The position numbers and the translations under genes were made by a program. Below are positions 1-8,277 of a stretch of DNA of 64,000 bases, piece by piece. Numbering within the stretch: the stretch's first letter is position 1; each line of letters starts with the position of its first letter. The notes beneath the pieces are model-generated. The model was not told the DNA's origin. It was given only the letters and a program-made list of their open reading frames with translations, and ran no database searches. This stretch comes from Erythrobacter sp. (GTDB taxonomy: Bacteria > Pseudomonadota > Alphaproteobacteria > Sphingomonadales > Sphingomonadaceae): NCBI GenBank assembly GCA_023653115.1, contig JAMNXO010000004.1:1-64000 (forward strand), written 5' to 3'.

Positions 1-640
1 CGTAGGATGGCCGGAAACAGGTCTAGGATTCGCGAGCGGGTGCCGTCAGGTGGTCACCCTGCGGACAGAGCTTCGATGCAATCCTCGGACTCCTGAGCGA
101 GTCCTACGGGCAGCGACCAAGCAAGTCCTAGGTGGGTGTCAGGTGATGGTGGTGATGGCTGGGAGGGGTAGGACTGAGGCAGGACTGGGGAAGGACTGCT
201 ACTCAGTACTGCTACTCAGTACTGCTATTCCCCTTCTATCTCATCCCTACTATTTCAGTCCTAGGACAGTCCTTAGGGTAGTCCTACTACCCCCCTTACC
301 CCCCACGCTGGGTGGTCGTGACTGAGCGAAGCTCTGGGTGGTCGTCCCTTGGGGAAGCCACTTGGGCGGTCGTATGGGATGCCCCCTCGGGGCAGCCGGT
401 TCCTATGCTATAGGAAGGGGTTAGTGATGCCTTCCGGCGACCACTGGGTCACCTTGCCATCCTCGTAGTGCCCATACCGGAGGATGAAGGCGCAGCGCGC
501 CAAGCCGGTTCCGGTGCTATAGCGTGGGTTTGGTGATCCCCTCGGCTGGCGCGGTCTCTGTGCAATAGGTGTACTTTTGGGAACCCCTCGGCTGGCGGGC
601 CTTGCCCAAGGTACAGAGACAGCGTACAGGAGGGGCAGTT
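1..640. other. Gene-poor repeat-rich left edge
   Basis: No ORF here looks like a real protein. The stretch is dominated by short repeated motifs: AGGACT/AGTCCT in the first 300 bases, a GGGTGGTCGT-like motif three times near 309, 334 and 363, a roughly 45-base imperfect duplication around CCGGTT...GCTATAG (about 394-437 and 500-545), and CCCCTCGGCTGGCG twice near 538 and 584. An inverted pair GTCTCTGT/ACAGAGAC lies at about 554 and 613. The texture differs from every other intergenic region in the window. It may be an eroded mobile element or a structured non-coding region; I cannot assign a function. Confidence 0.5.
168..288. repeat. Three-segment long inverted repeat (AGGACTG/CAGTCCT)
   Basis: Three copies of AGGACTG begin at 170, 181 and 192 (11-base spacing). 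They face complementary copies CAGTCCT at 256, CAGTCCT at 267 and TAGTCCT at 279. The arms can pair as three successive 6-7 bp helices. The loop contains a 13-base tandem repeat (CTGCTACTCAGTA, just over two copies). This could be a folded RNA or a recombination or replication structure; function unknown. Confidence 0.55.
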
Positions 641-1022
641 CAACCAAGGATGAAACGGCAGGATATCAGTAGTTTAGGGCAGGGCTTGTGTCAGTCCCAC
701 CCTCTCCGCCAAGCGTTTTCATTGCCAGCTTATTTCGTAATGGTCCAAGATTGGCATGGAAATGACGACTCTTCGCACCCCAAATTTCCGATAAGATCAG
801 GTTGCTGGAATATGCTTGCCAAGCTCACTTGTGTCGGCGCCAAATGGGGGCAGACTTGGCGGCGCGGCGATGCTGCAGGACGGAAATTCGCCGTGGCCTG
901 AGACTGCGACCCTTTCGCCCCCTGTGAGTTCGAATCCGAGCGGTTCCGGTCGAGCGATTTCTGTCAGATCAGCCCAGTGCGCAGGCAAAGCCATCAGGCT
1001 GCGCCTTTTGCTAGTTCTCCTC
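641..1022. other. Intergenic stretch, no supported gene
   Basis: The short ORFs in both strands show no family resemblance, and base composition drifts from AT-richer (about 660-800) to the high GC of the downstream cluster. The only items I would mark are the tRNA-Ser-like 3' end at about 700 and, beyond this stretch, the palindrome at 1023-1064. A TTCGAAT heptamer near 930 resembles a tRNA T-loop, but the flanking bases do not pair, so no tRNA is called. Confidence 0.5.
701..716 (+). other. tRNA-Ser 3'-end-like fragment, possible att site
   Basis: CACCCTCTCCGCCA looks like the acceptor-stem 3' end of a bacterial serine tRNA including CCA, but no tRNA body precedes it. Integrative elements that insert into tRNA genes leave such 3' fragments at their far end. 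The resemblance is short and could be chance. Confidence 0.25.
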
Positions 1023-1064
1023 CCCAGCGCCTTTATGCAACACACGTTGCATAAAGGCGCTGGG
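1023..1064. promoter_or_regulatory. 19-bp perfect palindrome, putative TetR-type operator
   Basis: Two 19-base arms (CCCAGCGCCTTTATGCAAC and its exact complement) flank a 4-base spacer ACAC. The inner core TATGCAAC-N4-GTTGCATA recurs at 5579-5598 between the divergent Rieske oxygenase genes. It lies about 75 bases before the first FAD gene, where an operator overlapping the promoter is expected. The repeat is directly visible; binding by either local TetR regulator is inference. Confidence 0.75.
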
Positions 1065-1137
1065 CCCCCAATGGTCTCTTAAGAGGCTCGCGGCCCAAGC
1101 GCCTAACGGAAGCAGGCGCAATGCGGAGGAACAGAAA

Positions 1138-2571
1138 ATGAGCGAGTGGGATCGCACGGTTGATGTGGTGGTCGTCGGGCAAGGCATCGCTGGCGTGTGC
1201 GCCGCGCTCGAAGCACACCGGGCCGGGGCCGAAGTGCTCGTGCTTGAACGTGCCGGCGGCGGCGGCGGTGCCAGCGCCCTATCAGAGGGCATTTTCTATC
1301 TCGGCGGGGGAACCCCGGTGCAGCAGGCCTGCGGGTATGAAGACACCGCGCAGAACCTGTACGATTTCCTCCGCGCCAGCACCTCGCACCCCCATGACGG
1401 AGTGGTCCGCACCTTTGCCGATGGCGCGCGTGATCATTTCGACTGGCTGGAACAGCAGGGCGTCCCGTTCACCCGCACGGCCTTCCCCGGCAAGGTCGTT
1501 TCGGTGCGGACGGCTGACTGCCTGCTCACCACCGGCAACGAAAAGATCTGGCCGTTCAAGAATGCGGCACAGCCCGTGCCCCGTGGCCATCAGGCGCGCA
1601 GCGACGAAGTGAACGGCGGGCTCTCGGCGATGCGGGCGCTGCTGGCTACTTGCGAGGCGGAACGTATCGAAACGGTCTGCAATGCCGCAGTGACCGGGCT
1701 GGAAATCGACGCAGCCGGCCGCGTGGTGGGCGTGAGGGCTACCATCGACGGTGCTCAGCGGCGCATCGGCGCGCGCCGCGGAGTGGTGGTCGCCACCGGG
1801 AGCTTCACCAACAATGCCGACCTCGTGCAAAAGTGGCTCCCGCTCCTCAGCGAGACCTCCTCGCCGCTCGGCGTCCCGTCGAACGACGGTGCGGGCCTGG
1901 GGTTGGCGCAGCAGGCCGGCGCCGCGCTCGCCGCTATGGATGGCGTGATTGCAACCGCATCAATCTACCCGCCCGAAAATCTGATCAAAGGCATCGTTGT
2001 GAATGCCGACGGCGAGCGCTTCGTGGCCGAGGACAGCTATCACGGGCGGCTGGCCGGCTTCATCATGGAGCAGCCGGACCAGAAGGCCTACCTGATCGTC
2101 GACAGCGAGATCTTCGCCTATCCCGAGACTGAGGGGGCAAGGCACGTTCTGATCGACGGCTATGAAACCGTGGCCGAGATGGAGCGGGGCCTGAGATTGC
2201 CCCAGGGCGCGCTCGTCGGCACGCTGGACGAGTACAACCGCGATGCGGCGCAGGGGGTAGACACCCGCTTCCACAAGCAGCCGCCGTGGCTCAAACCGCT
2301 CGATCAGGCACCCTACGCCGCGTTCGACATCTCGTTCGACCGCTCGATCTACCACTACATCACTCTCGGCGGAATCGATACGGATGCCCGGGCGCGGGTG
2401 CTCGATCCCTCGGGCAAGCCGATTGCGGGTCTCTATGCCGCAGGTGCCTGCGCGGCGCATATCACGCGGACCGGCAAGGAATATGCCAGCGGCCTCAGTT
2501 TGGGGCCGGGTTCGTTCTTTGGCCGCGTGGCCGGGCGCGAGGCTGCGGCCAACACCGGCGCGTCGCAATGA
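1138..2571 (+). CDS. FAD-dependent dehydrogenase (FAD_binding_2 / fumarate reductase-like)
   Basis: 477 aa. An N-terminal dinucleotide-binding fold is visible (VVVVGQGIAGVCAALEA, then LVLERA), followed by an ALSEGIFYLGG segment and the C-terminal GLYAAGACAA motif that closes the FAD site in the fumarate reductase/3-ketosteroid dehydrogenase family. Such enzymes introduce or reduce a C=C bond next to a carbonyl. GAGGAACAG before the ATG fits a ribosome binding site. It is the first gene after the palindromic operator and overlaps the next gene by ATGA, so the two are likely translated together. Family is firm; substrate is unknown. No signal peptide, so cytoplasmic. Confidence 0.85.
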   Translation: MSEWDRTVDVVVVGQGIAGVCAALEAHRAGAEVLVLERAGGGGGASALSEGIFYLGGGTPVQQACGYEDTAQNLYDFLRASTSHPHDGVVRTFADGARDHFDWLEQQGVPFTRTAFPGKVVSVRTADCLLTTGNEKIWPFKNAAQPVPRGHQARSDEVNGGLSAMRALLATCEAERIETVCNAAVTGLEIDAAGRVVGVRATIDGAQRRIGARRGVVVATGSFTNNADLVQKWLPLLSETSSPLGVPSNDGAGLGLAQQAGAALAAMDGVIATASIYPPENLIKGIVVNADGERFVAEDSYHGRLAGFIMEQPDQKAYLIVDSEIFAYPETEGARHVLIDGYETVAEMERGLRLPQGALVGTLDEYNRDAAQGVDTRFHKQPPWLKPLDQAPYAAFDISFDRSIYHYITLGGIDTDARARVLDPSGKPIAGLYAAGACAAHITRTGKEYASGLSLGPGSFFGRVAGREAAANTGASQ

Positions 2572-4241
2572 ATGCGAGGGACGAGCACGCACATGGCGGC
2601 GGTTATGATTTCATCGTCGTCGGCAGCGGCGCGGCGGGGCTGGTCGGTGCGATTTCGGCGCGGCTCGCTGGACTGCGCCCTCTTATCATAGAGAAGTCCG
2701 ATCGCTGGGGCGGAACCACCGCGCTTTCGGGCGGCGTGCTGTGGATCCCGGCCAATGACGCCATGGTGGCCGAGGGTGCTGACGACCCCATCCACCGGGC
2801 GCGCACCTATCTTGCCGGCCTGCTCGGCCCAGATGCGAACGAACGCGAGCGTGCCAAAGCCGAGGCGTTTCTCGACAATGCCCCGGCAATGACCCGGATG
2901 CTGGCGGGCGAAGGCCTGCAATGGGTCCGCAACCGCGAGCACCCCGATTACTATCCTGACGTTGATGGAGCGGGGTTCGGTCGCACGCTCGAAGCAGCTC
3001 CGATCGACGGGCATCGGCTGGGTGAGCGGCTTGCGACCTTGCGCGCGGTGGAGCTTGATGTCCCGGCACTGACCAGCGACCAGTTCGGGCCGGCGGTTCT
3101 GACCAAGACCGGCATTCGCCCGGCGATGGTGGGTGCGGGCATCATGCTGCGGCATTACCGCGACAAGCTGCGGGGGCACAAACCGCTGGGGTCGGGCCGC
3201 GGACTGATTGCCTCGCTGATGCTGATCGTCGACCGGCTGGGAATTCCGGTCCGGCTGTCCACTGCGCTGGTCGATCTGACAATGGAGCACGGTTCTGTCA
3301 CAGGTGTCCTGGTGGAGCATGATGGCCGGCGCGAGGCCTTGCCCGCACCCGCTGGCGTCCTGCTCGCGGCCGGCGGTTTCGCCCACAACCCGGCGCTGCG
3401 ACGCGAATTGCAGGGCTTTGCCGCTACGTGGAGCAATGCCTCGCCCGACGATCAGGGCGACGCGCTGGTTGCGGCCCGCGCGATCGGCGCCGATACCGAA
3501 CTGCTCGACGATTGCTGGTGGATGCCGACGCTGGAAGTCGGACCGGACACCCGCGCACTCGCGCTCGGCCTGCGTGCTCTGCCGGGCAGCATCGTCGTCG
3601 ACCATCACGGCAAGCGCTATATGGACGAAGCCCGCTCCTACATGGCGACGGGCCGGATCATGCGCGAACACGGCGCAGCGGAACATCGCCACTGGTTGAT
3701 CATGGACGAACGCTTCCTGTCGCGGCACATCTTTCCGGAACTGTCTCCGCCGAGGGCGCGCGCGGCGATGATGGCGGCCGGCACACTCAAGCGCGGCGAA
3801 TCCATCGCAGAACTGGCGGCTGCGTGCGGTCTTGATCCCGCCAACCTGTCTGCCACGGTGGAGCGTTTCAACGGGTTTGCCCGTGCGGGCGTGGATGACG
3901 ATTTCCACCGCGGAGCCACGGCTTACGATCGTTACTGGGCCGATCCGGCGCATAGGTCCAACCCGAGCCTTGGCCCGATCGAGCGCCCGCCGTTCTGGGC
4001 TGCGGTGCTGCGTCCGGGCGATCTCGGCACCAATGGCGGGGTCAAGACCGATGCAGCGGGCAGGGTTCTGGATGGCGCGGAAAGGCCGATCGAAGGGCTC
4101 TATGCCGCCGGTAACGGCAGCGGCTCGCCATTCCGCCGCAGCTATCCCGGGGCAGGGGCCACCATCGGCGCAGCAGCGACCTATGGCTACATCGCTGCGC
4201 GGCACGCCGCCAAGCGCCGGGTCAACGCCCCGCCTGAATGA
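2568..4241 (+). CDS. 3-ketosteroid-delta1-dehydrogenase-like flavoprotein
   Basis: 557 aa from the ATG inside the ATGA overlap; the ORF track extends it wrongly to 2286. It has an N-terminal FAD motif (FIVVGSGAAGLVGAISARLAG), RWGGTTALSGG, and a C-terminal SYPGAGATIGAAATYGYIAARHAA that matches the KstD signature, including a Tyr and Gly corresponding to the catalytic Tyr and oxyanion Gly of known KstDs. KstD enzymes desaturate ring A of 3-oxosteroids; relatives act on other cyclic or unsaturated ketones. Its pairing with a second FAD protein and two Rieske oxygenases supports a catabolic role, but steroid as substrate is a guess. Confidence 0.8.
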   Translation: MNARDEHAHGGGYDFIVVGSGAAGLVGAISARLAGLRPLIIEKSDRWGGTTALSGGVLWIPANDAMVAEGADDPIHRARTYLAGLLGPDANERERAKAEAFLDNAPAMTRMLAGEGLQWVRNREHPDYYPDVDGAGFGRTLEAAPIDGHRLGERLATLRAVELDVPALTSDQFGPAVLTKTGIRPAMVGAGIMLRHYRDKLRGHKPLGSGRGLIASLMLIVDRLGIPVRLSTALVDLTMEHGSVTGVLVEHDGRREALPAPAGVLLAAGGFAHNPALRRELQGFAATWSNASPDDQGDALVAARAIGADTELLDDCWWMPTLEVGPDTRALALGLRALPGSIVVDHHGKRYMDEARSYMATGRIMREHGAAEHRHWLIMDERFLSRHIFPELSPPRARAAMMAAGTLKRGESIAELAAACGLDPANLSATVERFNGFARAGVDDDFHRGATAYDRYWADPAHRSNPSLGPIERPPFWAAVLRPGDLGTNGGVKTDAAGRVLDGAERPIEGLYAAGNGSGSPFRRSYPGAGATIGAAATYGYIAARHAAKRRVNAPPE

Positions 4242-4250
4242 ACGATGCGA

Positions 4251-5549
4251 CTACTCGGCAGCCTCTTGTGCGCCGGCGTGCAACATTTCCAGACGCGGAT
4301 CGTTAGGGAAGACCCATTCCTCGCCGATCACCTGCTCGACCCGAAGTCCTTCGGGCACATTGTCGAGGCCGATCATCCGGTCGCAATGCTGGTGGAACCA
4401 GTAGATGCGCGATTCCTGATAGCTCAGCGGTACGCTCTTGAAGCCGCGGCTTTCCATCGAGCGCTGGATCGCCTCGCCGAACTGGGTGTCTTCCTGGATC
4501 AGCTTGGCCATCGCCCGCCCGTTGGGTGAGGCCTCGTCGGGCACGGTCCACAAGTCGGGAGCCTCGCCATCGCCCCAGTCGGGGGCCATGGTGATGAGCT
4601 CCAGCCGCGTTGTCGTCAGCGAGGTCGGCCAGAAGATCAGCGGCGGGACGAAATAGTTCGACAGGGGCGAGACCCAGTTCGGGAAGATCGTGTAGCTCTG
4701 GGTATGGGTGCGGCCCAGTTCACCGACCGTTTCGATGGCGGTCCAGTTGGGGGCATTGTCGAGCGCGCGGACATGGGTGCCCTGCAATGTGCGCGGGGGC
4801 GGGGCGAGCATCCGCCCGTGTCCGCCTTTGTAGAGGTGGTTGACGTTGCGCTTGGCGTCCACCAGCGGCGCGACCGTGTCGGGGTGGATGAAGGGGACAT
4901 GGTAGACTTCCATGTTGGCCTCCATCGCCACCTTCCAGTTGCAAGCGAGATCGAAACTGTGCCGCGCGGCGAGGCGCAGTTTGTCGAAGCCGAACTCCTC
5001 CCATTCGTCGGCAATGGGGCCGAGGAAGTCGCGCAGGGTCGGTGCATCATCATCGAAATTGACGAAGATGAGGTTCCCGAACATTTCGCAGCGCACCGGG
5101 ATCAGGCCGCGGGTCGCCATGTCGAGATCGACGAAGTCCTGCCGCTCGGGCACGCCGATCAGCGTGCCGTCGGTCTTGTAGGTCCAGGCGTGATAGGGGC
5201 ACACCAGCCGCCGCGCGCAGCCCTTGTCCTCGGTCACTACCGGAGCGCCGCGGTGGCGGCAGGTGTTGTAGAAGGAGCGCATCACGCCGTCAGTGCCGTG
5301 GACGATGATGATCGGATCGCCGGCGTTGTTCCAGCGCATGAAGCTGCCCGGCTCGGGCACTTCATCGAGATGCGCGGCGAACAGCCACGTCTTGCGGAAG
5401 ATTTGCTCCTGTTCGAGCGCATAGAACGCGGGACTGGTGTAGCGCGCGGCAGGCACATCGGGCAGGCGCGGGAAGCCCGGGGGCGGCGCTTTGCGTTGCC
5501 CCTCCCACTCCATCAGCGCCTTCATTGTCGCGATCGTGCCGGAATCCAT
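4251..5549 (-). CDS. Rieske aromatic-ring-hydroxylating oxygenase, alpha subunit type
   Basis: 432 aa. The Rieske [2Fe-2S] motif is CRHRG (C97, H99) with CPYH (C117, H120). The mononuclear iron site is NMEVYHVPFIH, with H217 and H222. The residue usually Asp between the two metal centres is Glu (E214), as in carnitine monooxygenase CntA-like enzymes. No beta subunit, ferredoxin or reductase gene is nearby, so electrons must come from partners elsewhere. The gene is divergent from the second oxygenase, with the shared palindrome 30 bases before its start. It probably hydroxylates or demethylates a pathway substrate; which one is unknown. Confidence 0.88.
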   Translation of the reverse strand: MDSGTIATMKALMEWEGQRKAPPPGFPRLPDVPAARYTSPAFYALEQEQIFRKTWLFAAHLDEVPEPGSFMRWNNAGDPIIIVHGTDGVMRSFYNTCRHRGAPVVTEDKGCARRLVCPYHAWTYKTDGTLIGVPERQDFVDLDMATRGLIPVRCEMFGNLIFVNFDDDAPTLRDFLGPIADEWEEFGFDKLRLAARHSFDLACNWKVAMEANMEVYHVPFIHPDTVAPLVDAKRNVNHLYKGGHGRMLAPPPRTLQGTHVRALDNAPNWTAIETVGELGRTHTQSYTIFPNWVSPLSNYFVPPLIFWPTSLTTTRLELITMAPDWGDGEAPDLWTVPDEASPNGRAMAKLIQEDTQFGEAIQRSMESRGFKSVPLSYQESRIYWFHQHCDRMIGLDNVPEGLRVEQVIGEEWVFPNDPRLEMLHAGAQEAAE

Positions 5550-5578
5550 CGTGCCTCTCCCTGCGAATCATCGGTTAT

Positions 5579-5598
5579 TATGCAACGTATGTTGCATA
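5579..5598. promoter_or_regulatory. Palindromic operator between divergent Rieske genes
   Basis: TATGCAAC-GTAT-GTTGCATA is a perfect 8-bp inverted repeat with a 4-base spacer, the same core and spacing as the palindrome at 1023-1064. It sits 30 bases from the minus-strand start (5549) and 59 from the plus-strand start (5657), so one bound dimer could control both promoters. Regulator identity is inferred from the two TetR genes in the cluster. Confidence 0.75.
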
Positions 5599-5656
5599 TA
5601 GGCTCGGGGATGGCTAGACCTGCGTTCAGCGATGAGTCTTGGGAGAGGGCAGCGCG

Positions 5657-6925
5657 ATGCAAGTGATGGACCTTCGGAAGGGCGCGGCTGCCAGTGCGGA
5701 GCGGGTGAGCGCCGCTGCTCGTGGCGCGCTCGAACAACACGCTGCCGCATTGCTTCGGCACACTGCGGACGGCACTTTCCCGTTGGCGGCGGACGTCATG
5801 GCGCTGAATGCCGATCACTATACTTCGGCCGAGCGGTTCGCAGCCGAGAAGCGGCGCATCTTCCAGCGGGTTCCACTGGTGCTCGCCGCCTCCTGCGAAC
5901 TTCCCAAGGCCGGAGATTACAAGGCGCTCGAAGTCGCGGGCATCCCCGTGCTCCTGGTCAGAGATCGGCAAGGCGAGGCGCACGCGCTCCTGAACGCCTG
6001 CACGCATCGCGGTGCGGCGGTGGCAAGTGGTTGCGGCACAGCGGCACGTTTTACCTGCCCTTACCATGGCTGGACCTTCGCTCAGGATGGTGCGCTCATC
6101 GGTGTCGCCAGTTCGGCCGACTTCGGCGCTGTCGACAAGGCGATGCTGGCGATGAAGCGCTTTCCTGTCGCAGAGCGCGCCGGACTGATCTGGGCGATCC
6201 TTGATCCTGCCAGCCCGCACGACCCTGCAGCCATGCTTAGCGGGATCGACGAACTCGTTGCAGGGTTCGGCCTTGCCGACTGGACGCTGATTGAAAGCCG
6301 CACGCTCCATGGCCCCAACTGGAAACTCGCCTTCGACGCGCATCTTGAGTTCTACCATGTGCCGGTGCTGCACCGGGAGACATTCGGCCCCGAACGTTCG
6401 AACCGCGCCTTCTATTTTGCGCAAGGCCCGCACCAGCGGGTGATCGCGCCGCAAGGCCGCCCCGGGACGTCAGCGCCGGACGATCTCTATGCCCTCGGCC
6501 GACTGCCTGCGGCACATGAGCCGATCGATCCGCTGTTGATGGGCGAGTGGATCCTCTTCCCCGGCACCTCGATCAACACCTTCTACATTGGCGGCATTCG
6601 CTGTGTGCTGGTTTCAATCGTTGTGCCCGGCGCCGAGGTCGGCACCTCGACGACCACCCAGACCTTCCTTGCCGAAACGGCCCCCGATGATGCGACCCGC
6701 GCGGCGATGGGCGAGATGTGCGCCTTCCTTGCGCATGTTGTGGGAGATGAAGACCTGCCCACCTCAGCCTTCCAGCAAAAGGTTATGGCGACCGGTCTCG
6801 TCGGCGAAGTGCGCTTTGGCCGCAACGAAGGCGGCTTGCAGCACTTCCACACCTGGCTCGAACGTGTGATCACGGCGGACGATGCCACTTTGGCGGAACT
6901 TTTGGGGACTTCATGCCAGCTGTAA
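5657..6925 (+). CDS. Rieske oxygenase, alpha subunit type
   Basis: 422 aa. I chose the ATG at 5657 because GGGAGAGGG lies just upstream; the ORF-track start at 5639 would lie before that site. Rieske ligands are CTHRG (C115, H117) and CPYHGW (C134, H137). The catalytic iron region reads DAHLEFYHVPVLH (H234, H239) with Glu (E231) instead of the common bridging Asp. It is clearly divergent in sequence from the minus-strand oxygenase, so the two likely do different steps. The end overlaps the TetR gene by 13 bases, linking enzyme and regulator in one transcript. Confidence 0.87.
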   Translation: MQVMDLRKGAAASAERVSAAARGALEQHAAALLRHTADGTFPLAADVMALNADHYTSAERFAAEKRRIFQRVPLVLAASCELPKAGDYKALEVAGIPVLLVRDRQGEAHALLNACTHRGAAVASGCGTAARFTCPYHGWTFAQDGALIGVASSADFGAVDKAMLAMKRFPVAERAGLIWAILDPASPHDPAAMLSGIDELVAGFGLADWTLIESRTLHGPNWKLAFDAHLEFYHVPVLHRETFGPERSNRAFYFAQGPHQRVIAPQGRPGTSAPDDLYALGRLPAAHEPIDPLLMGEWILFPGTSINTFYIGGIRCVLVSIVVPGAEVGTSTTTQTFLAETAPDDATRAAMGEMCAFLAHVVGDEDLPTSAFQQKVMATGLVGEVRFGRNEGGLQHFHTWLERVITADDATLAELLGTSCQL

Positions 6926-7518
6926 TCGATCACGATGCCCGCCGCACTGCGCTCGCTGAGGTCGCTGCCGATCTGGTGGCAAGCGGCGGCGCCGAGGCCG
7001 CAACCGTGCGTGCGGTGGCCGCTGCGGCCGGTTTCAGCACCAAGGCCGTGACGCATTACTTCCCGGACAAGCGCGCATTGATGCTGCTGACCTATCGCCA
7101 CGCGGCCTTGAGCTCGCAGGCCCGCACCGATGCCTCCCAGCCTGACAGCGGCGGCGACATCAGGGCGTTGCTCCACGCCCTGCTGCCAACCGACCCCAAG
7201 GTGGAGCGCGACTGGCGGGTGTGGTTCTCTTTCTGGGGGATTGCTATCGCCGACCCCGAGTTCGCCGCCGAACAACGCGAGCGGATGCGCGACTTTGTTA
7301 GCCAGATCGCTGCCATCCTCGCGGCCGATCCGGGCTGCGCGCACCTGACTGCGGAGCAACGTCCCGTCATCGCCAGCGCGCTGCTTGCCGCGCTGTTCGG
7401 CACCGTCACCCAGGCGATTTTCGATCCCGAAACATGGCCCGCCGCGCGGCAGGCTGAAGCGATTGACGCGGCGTTGACGCGGATTGCCGGTCTGGTTTTC
7501 GATCACAAGGAGGGATGA
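6913..7518 (+). CDS. TetR/AcrR-family transcriptional regulator
   Basis: 201 aa. The N-terminal helix-turn-helix is clear (ATVRAVAAAAGFSTKAVTHYFPDKRALMLLTY), followed by an all-helical ligand-binding domain resembling BetI-type regulators. It starts inside the end of the Rieske gene (13-base overlap) and is followed after 3 bases by the SDR gene. TetR proteins bind short palindromes and release them on binding a pathway ligand. The TATGCAAC-N4-GTTGCATA sites at 1023 and 5579 are natural candidates for its operator, which would make it self-regulating through the 5579 site. Confidence 0.88.
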   Translation: MPAVIDHDARRTALAEVAADLVASGGAEAATVRAVAAAAGFSTKAVTHYFPDKRALMLLTYRHAALSSQARTDASQPDSGGDIRALLHALLPTDPKVERDWRVWFSFWGIAIADPEFAAEQRERMRDFVSQIAAILAADPGCAHLTAEQRPVIASALLAALFGTVTQAIFDPETWPAARQAEAIDAALTRIAGLVFDHKEG

Positions 7519-7521
7519 GGG

Positions 7522-8277
7522 ATGAGCGGACGTTACGAAGGCAAGACCGTGGCCGTCACCGGCGCGGGCGAGGGCATGGGCCGGGCGATGGCGCTGGCCT
7601 TTGCGCGCGAGGGCGCAGCGGTGATGGCTTGCGACGTCAACGCCGCTGGGCTCGAGGCGACGGCAGCGCAGCTCGGTTCGGCACCCGGCAGCATCGCAAC
7701 GATGATCGTCGATGTGCGTGACGAGGCTGCGGTCGCCACCTTTGCCGGCCGAGCTGCCGAACCTACCGGCGCACTCGATGTGATGATCTGCAATGCCGGG
7801 GTGAAGGGCAACTGGGCCCCGCTCGCCGAACAGCCGCGCGAACAGCTCGATCTGGTCATCGACATCAATCTGAAGGGTGTGGTGCTGTGCATGAAGCACG
7901 CGCTCGCCCACATGATCCCGGCGCGCTCGGGCGTGATCATCAACCTTGCATCGGTCCAGAGCTTCCGCGTCGGCTTCCCGGGGGCGGCGTTCTATTCGGC
8001 GAGCAAGGCGGCGGTCGTGGCGCTGACCCGTGCGGCCGCGCTGGAGAACGGGCAGTTCGGCATCCGCGCTGTCGGCATCGCACCGGGCCCGATCGACACG
8101 CCAATGCTGCGCAGCGCGGGCGGCGACTGGCCGCCCCCGATCATCAATGACGTGCCGCTGGGGCGCATCGGCCACGTCGATGATATCGCCAATGCGGCCC
8201 TGTGGCTTGCCTCCCGTGAGGCGAACTACATCAGCGGTGCCACTCTGACGATCGACGGGGGCTGGCTCGCTCCTTGA
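7522..8277 (+). CDS. Short-chain dehydrogenase/reductase (SDR)
   Basis: 251 aa, typical for classical SDRs. The cofactor motif is TGAGEGMG near residue 14, followed by DV at the end of the acidic strand, NAG near residue 90, and the catalytic Ser (LASVQS) with YSASK. IDGGW at the C-terminus is the usual closing motif. Acidic residues after the Rossmann strand (CDVN) suggest NAD rather than NADP. It oxidises an alcohol or reduces a ketone, most likely an intermediate made by the neighbouring oxygenases. Last gene of the plus-strand operon; GGGATGAGGG before the ATG provides the ribosome site. Confidence 0.88.
   Translation: MSGRYEGKTVAVTGAGEGMGRAMALAFAREGAAVMACDVNAAGLEATAAQLGSAPGSIATMIVDVRDEAAVATFAGRAAEPTGALDVMICNAGVKGNWAPLAEQPREQLDLVIDINLKGVVLCMKHALAHMIPARSGVIINLASVQSFRVGFPGAAFYSASKAAVVALTRAAALENGQFGIRAVGIAPGPIDTPMLRSAGGDWPPPIINDVPLGRIGHVDDIANAALWLASREANYISGATLTIDGGWLAP

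Noticed and set aside
408-647. 79-aa minus-strand ORF in the left repeat field
   Set aside because: It spans the degenerate repeats and has no recognisable domain; the segment GHYEDGKVTQWSPEG is protein-like but too short to call.
925-945. TTCGAAT resembling a tRNA T-loop
   Set aside because: Flanking bases do not form the T-stem and no acceptor or anticodon arm is present.
2433-4205. 590-aa minus-strand ORF
   Set aside because: Antisense to the KstD-like gene, which carries complete FAD motifs.
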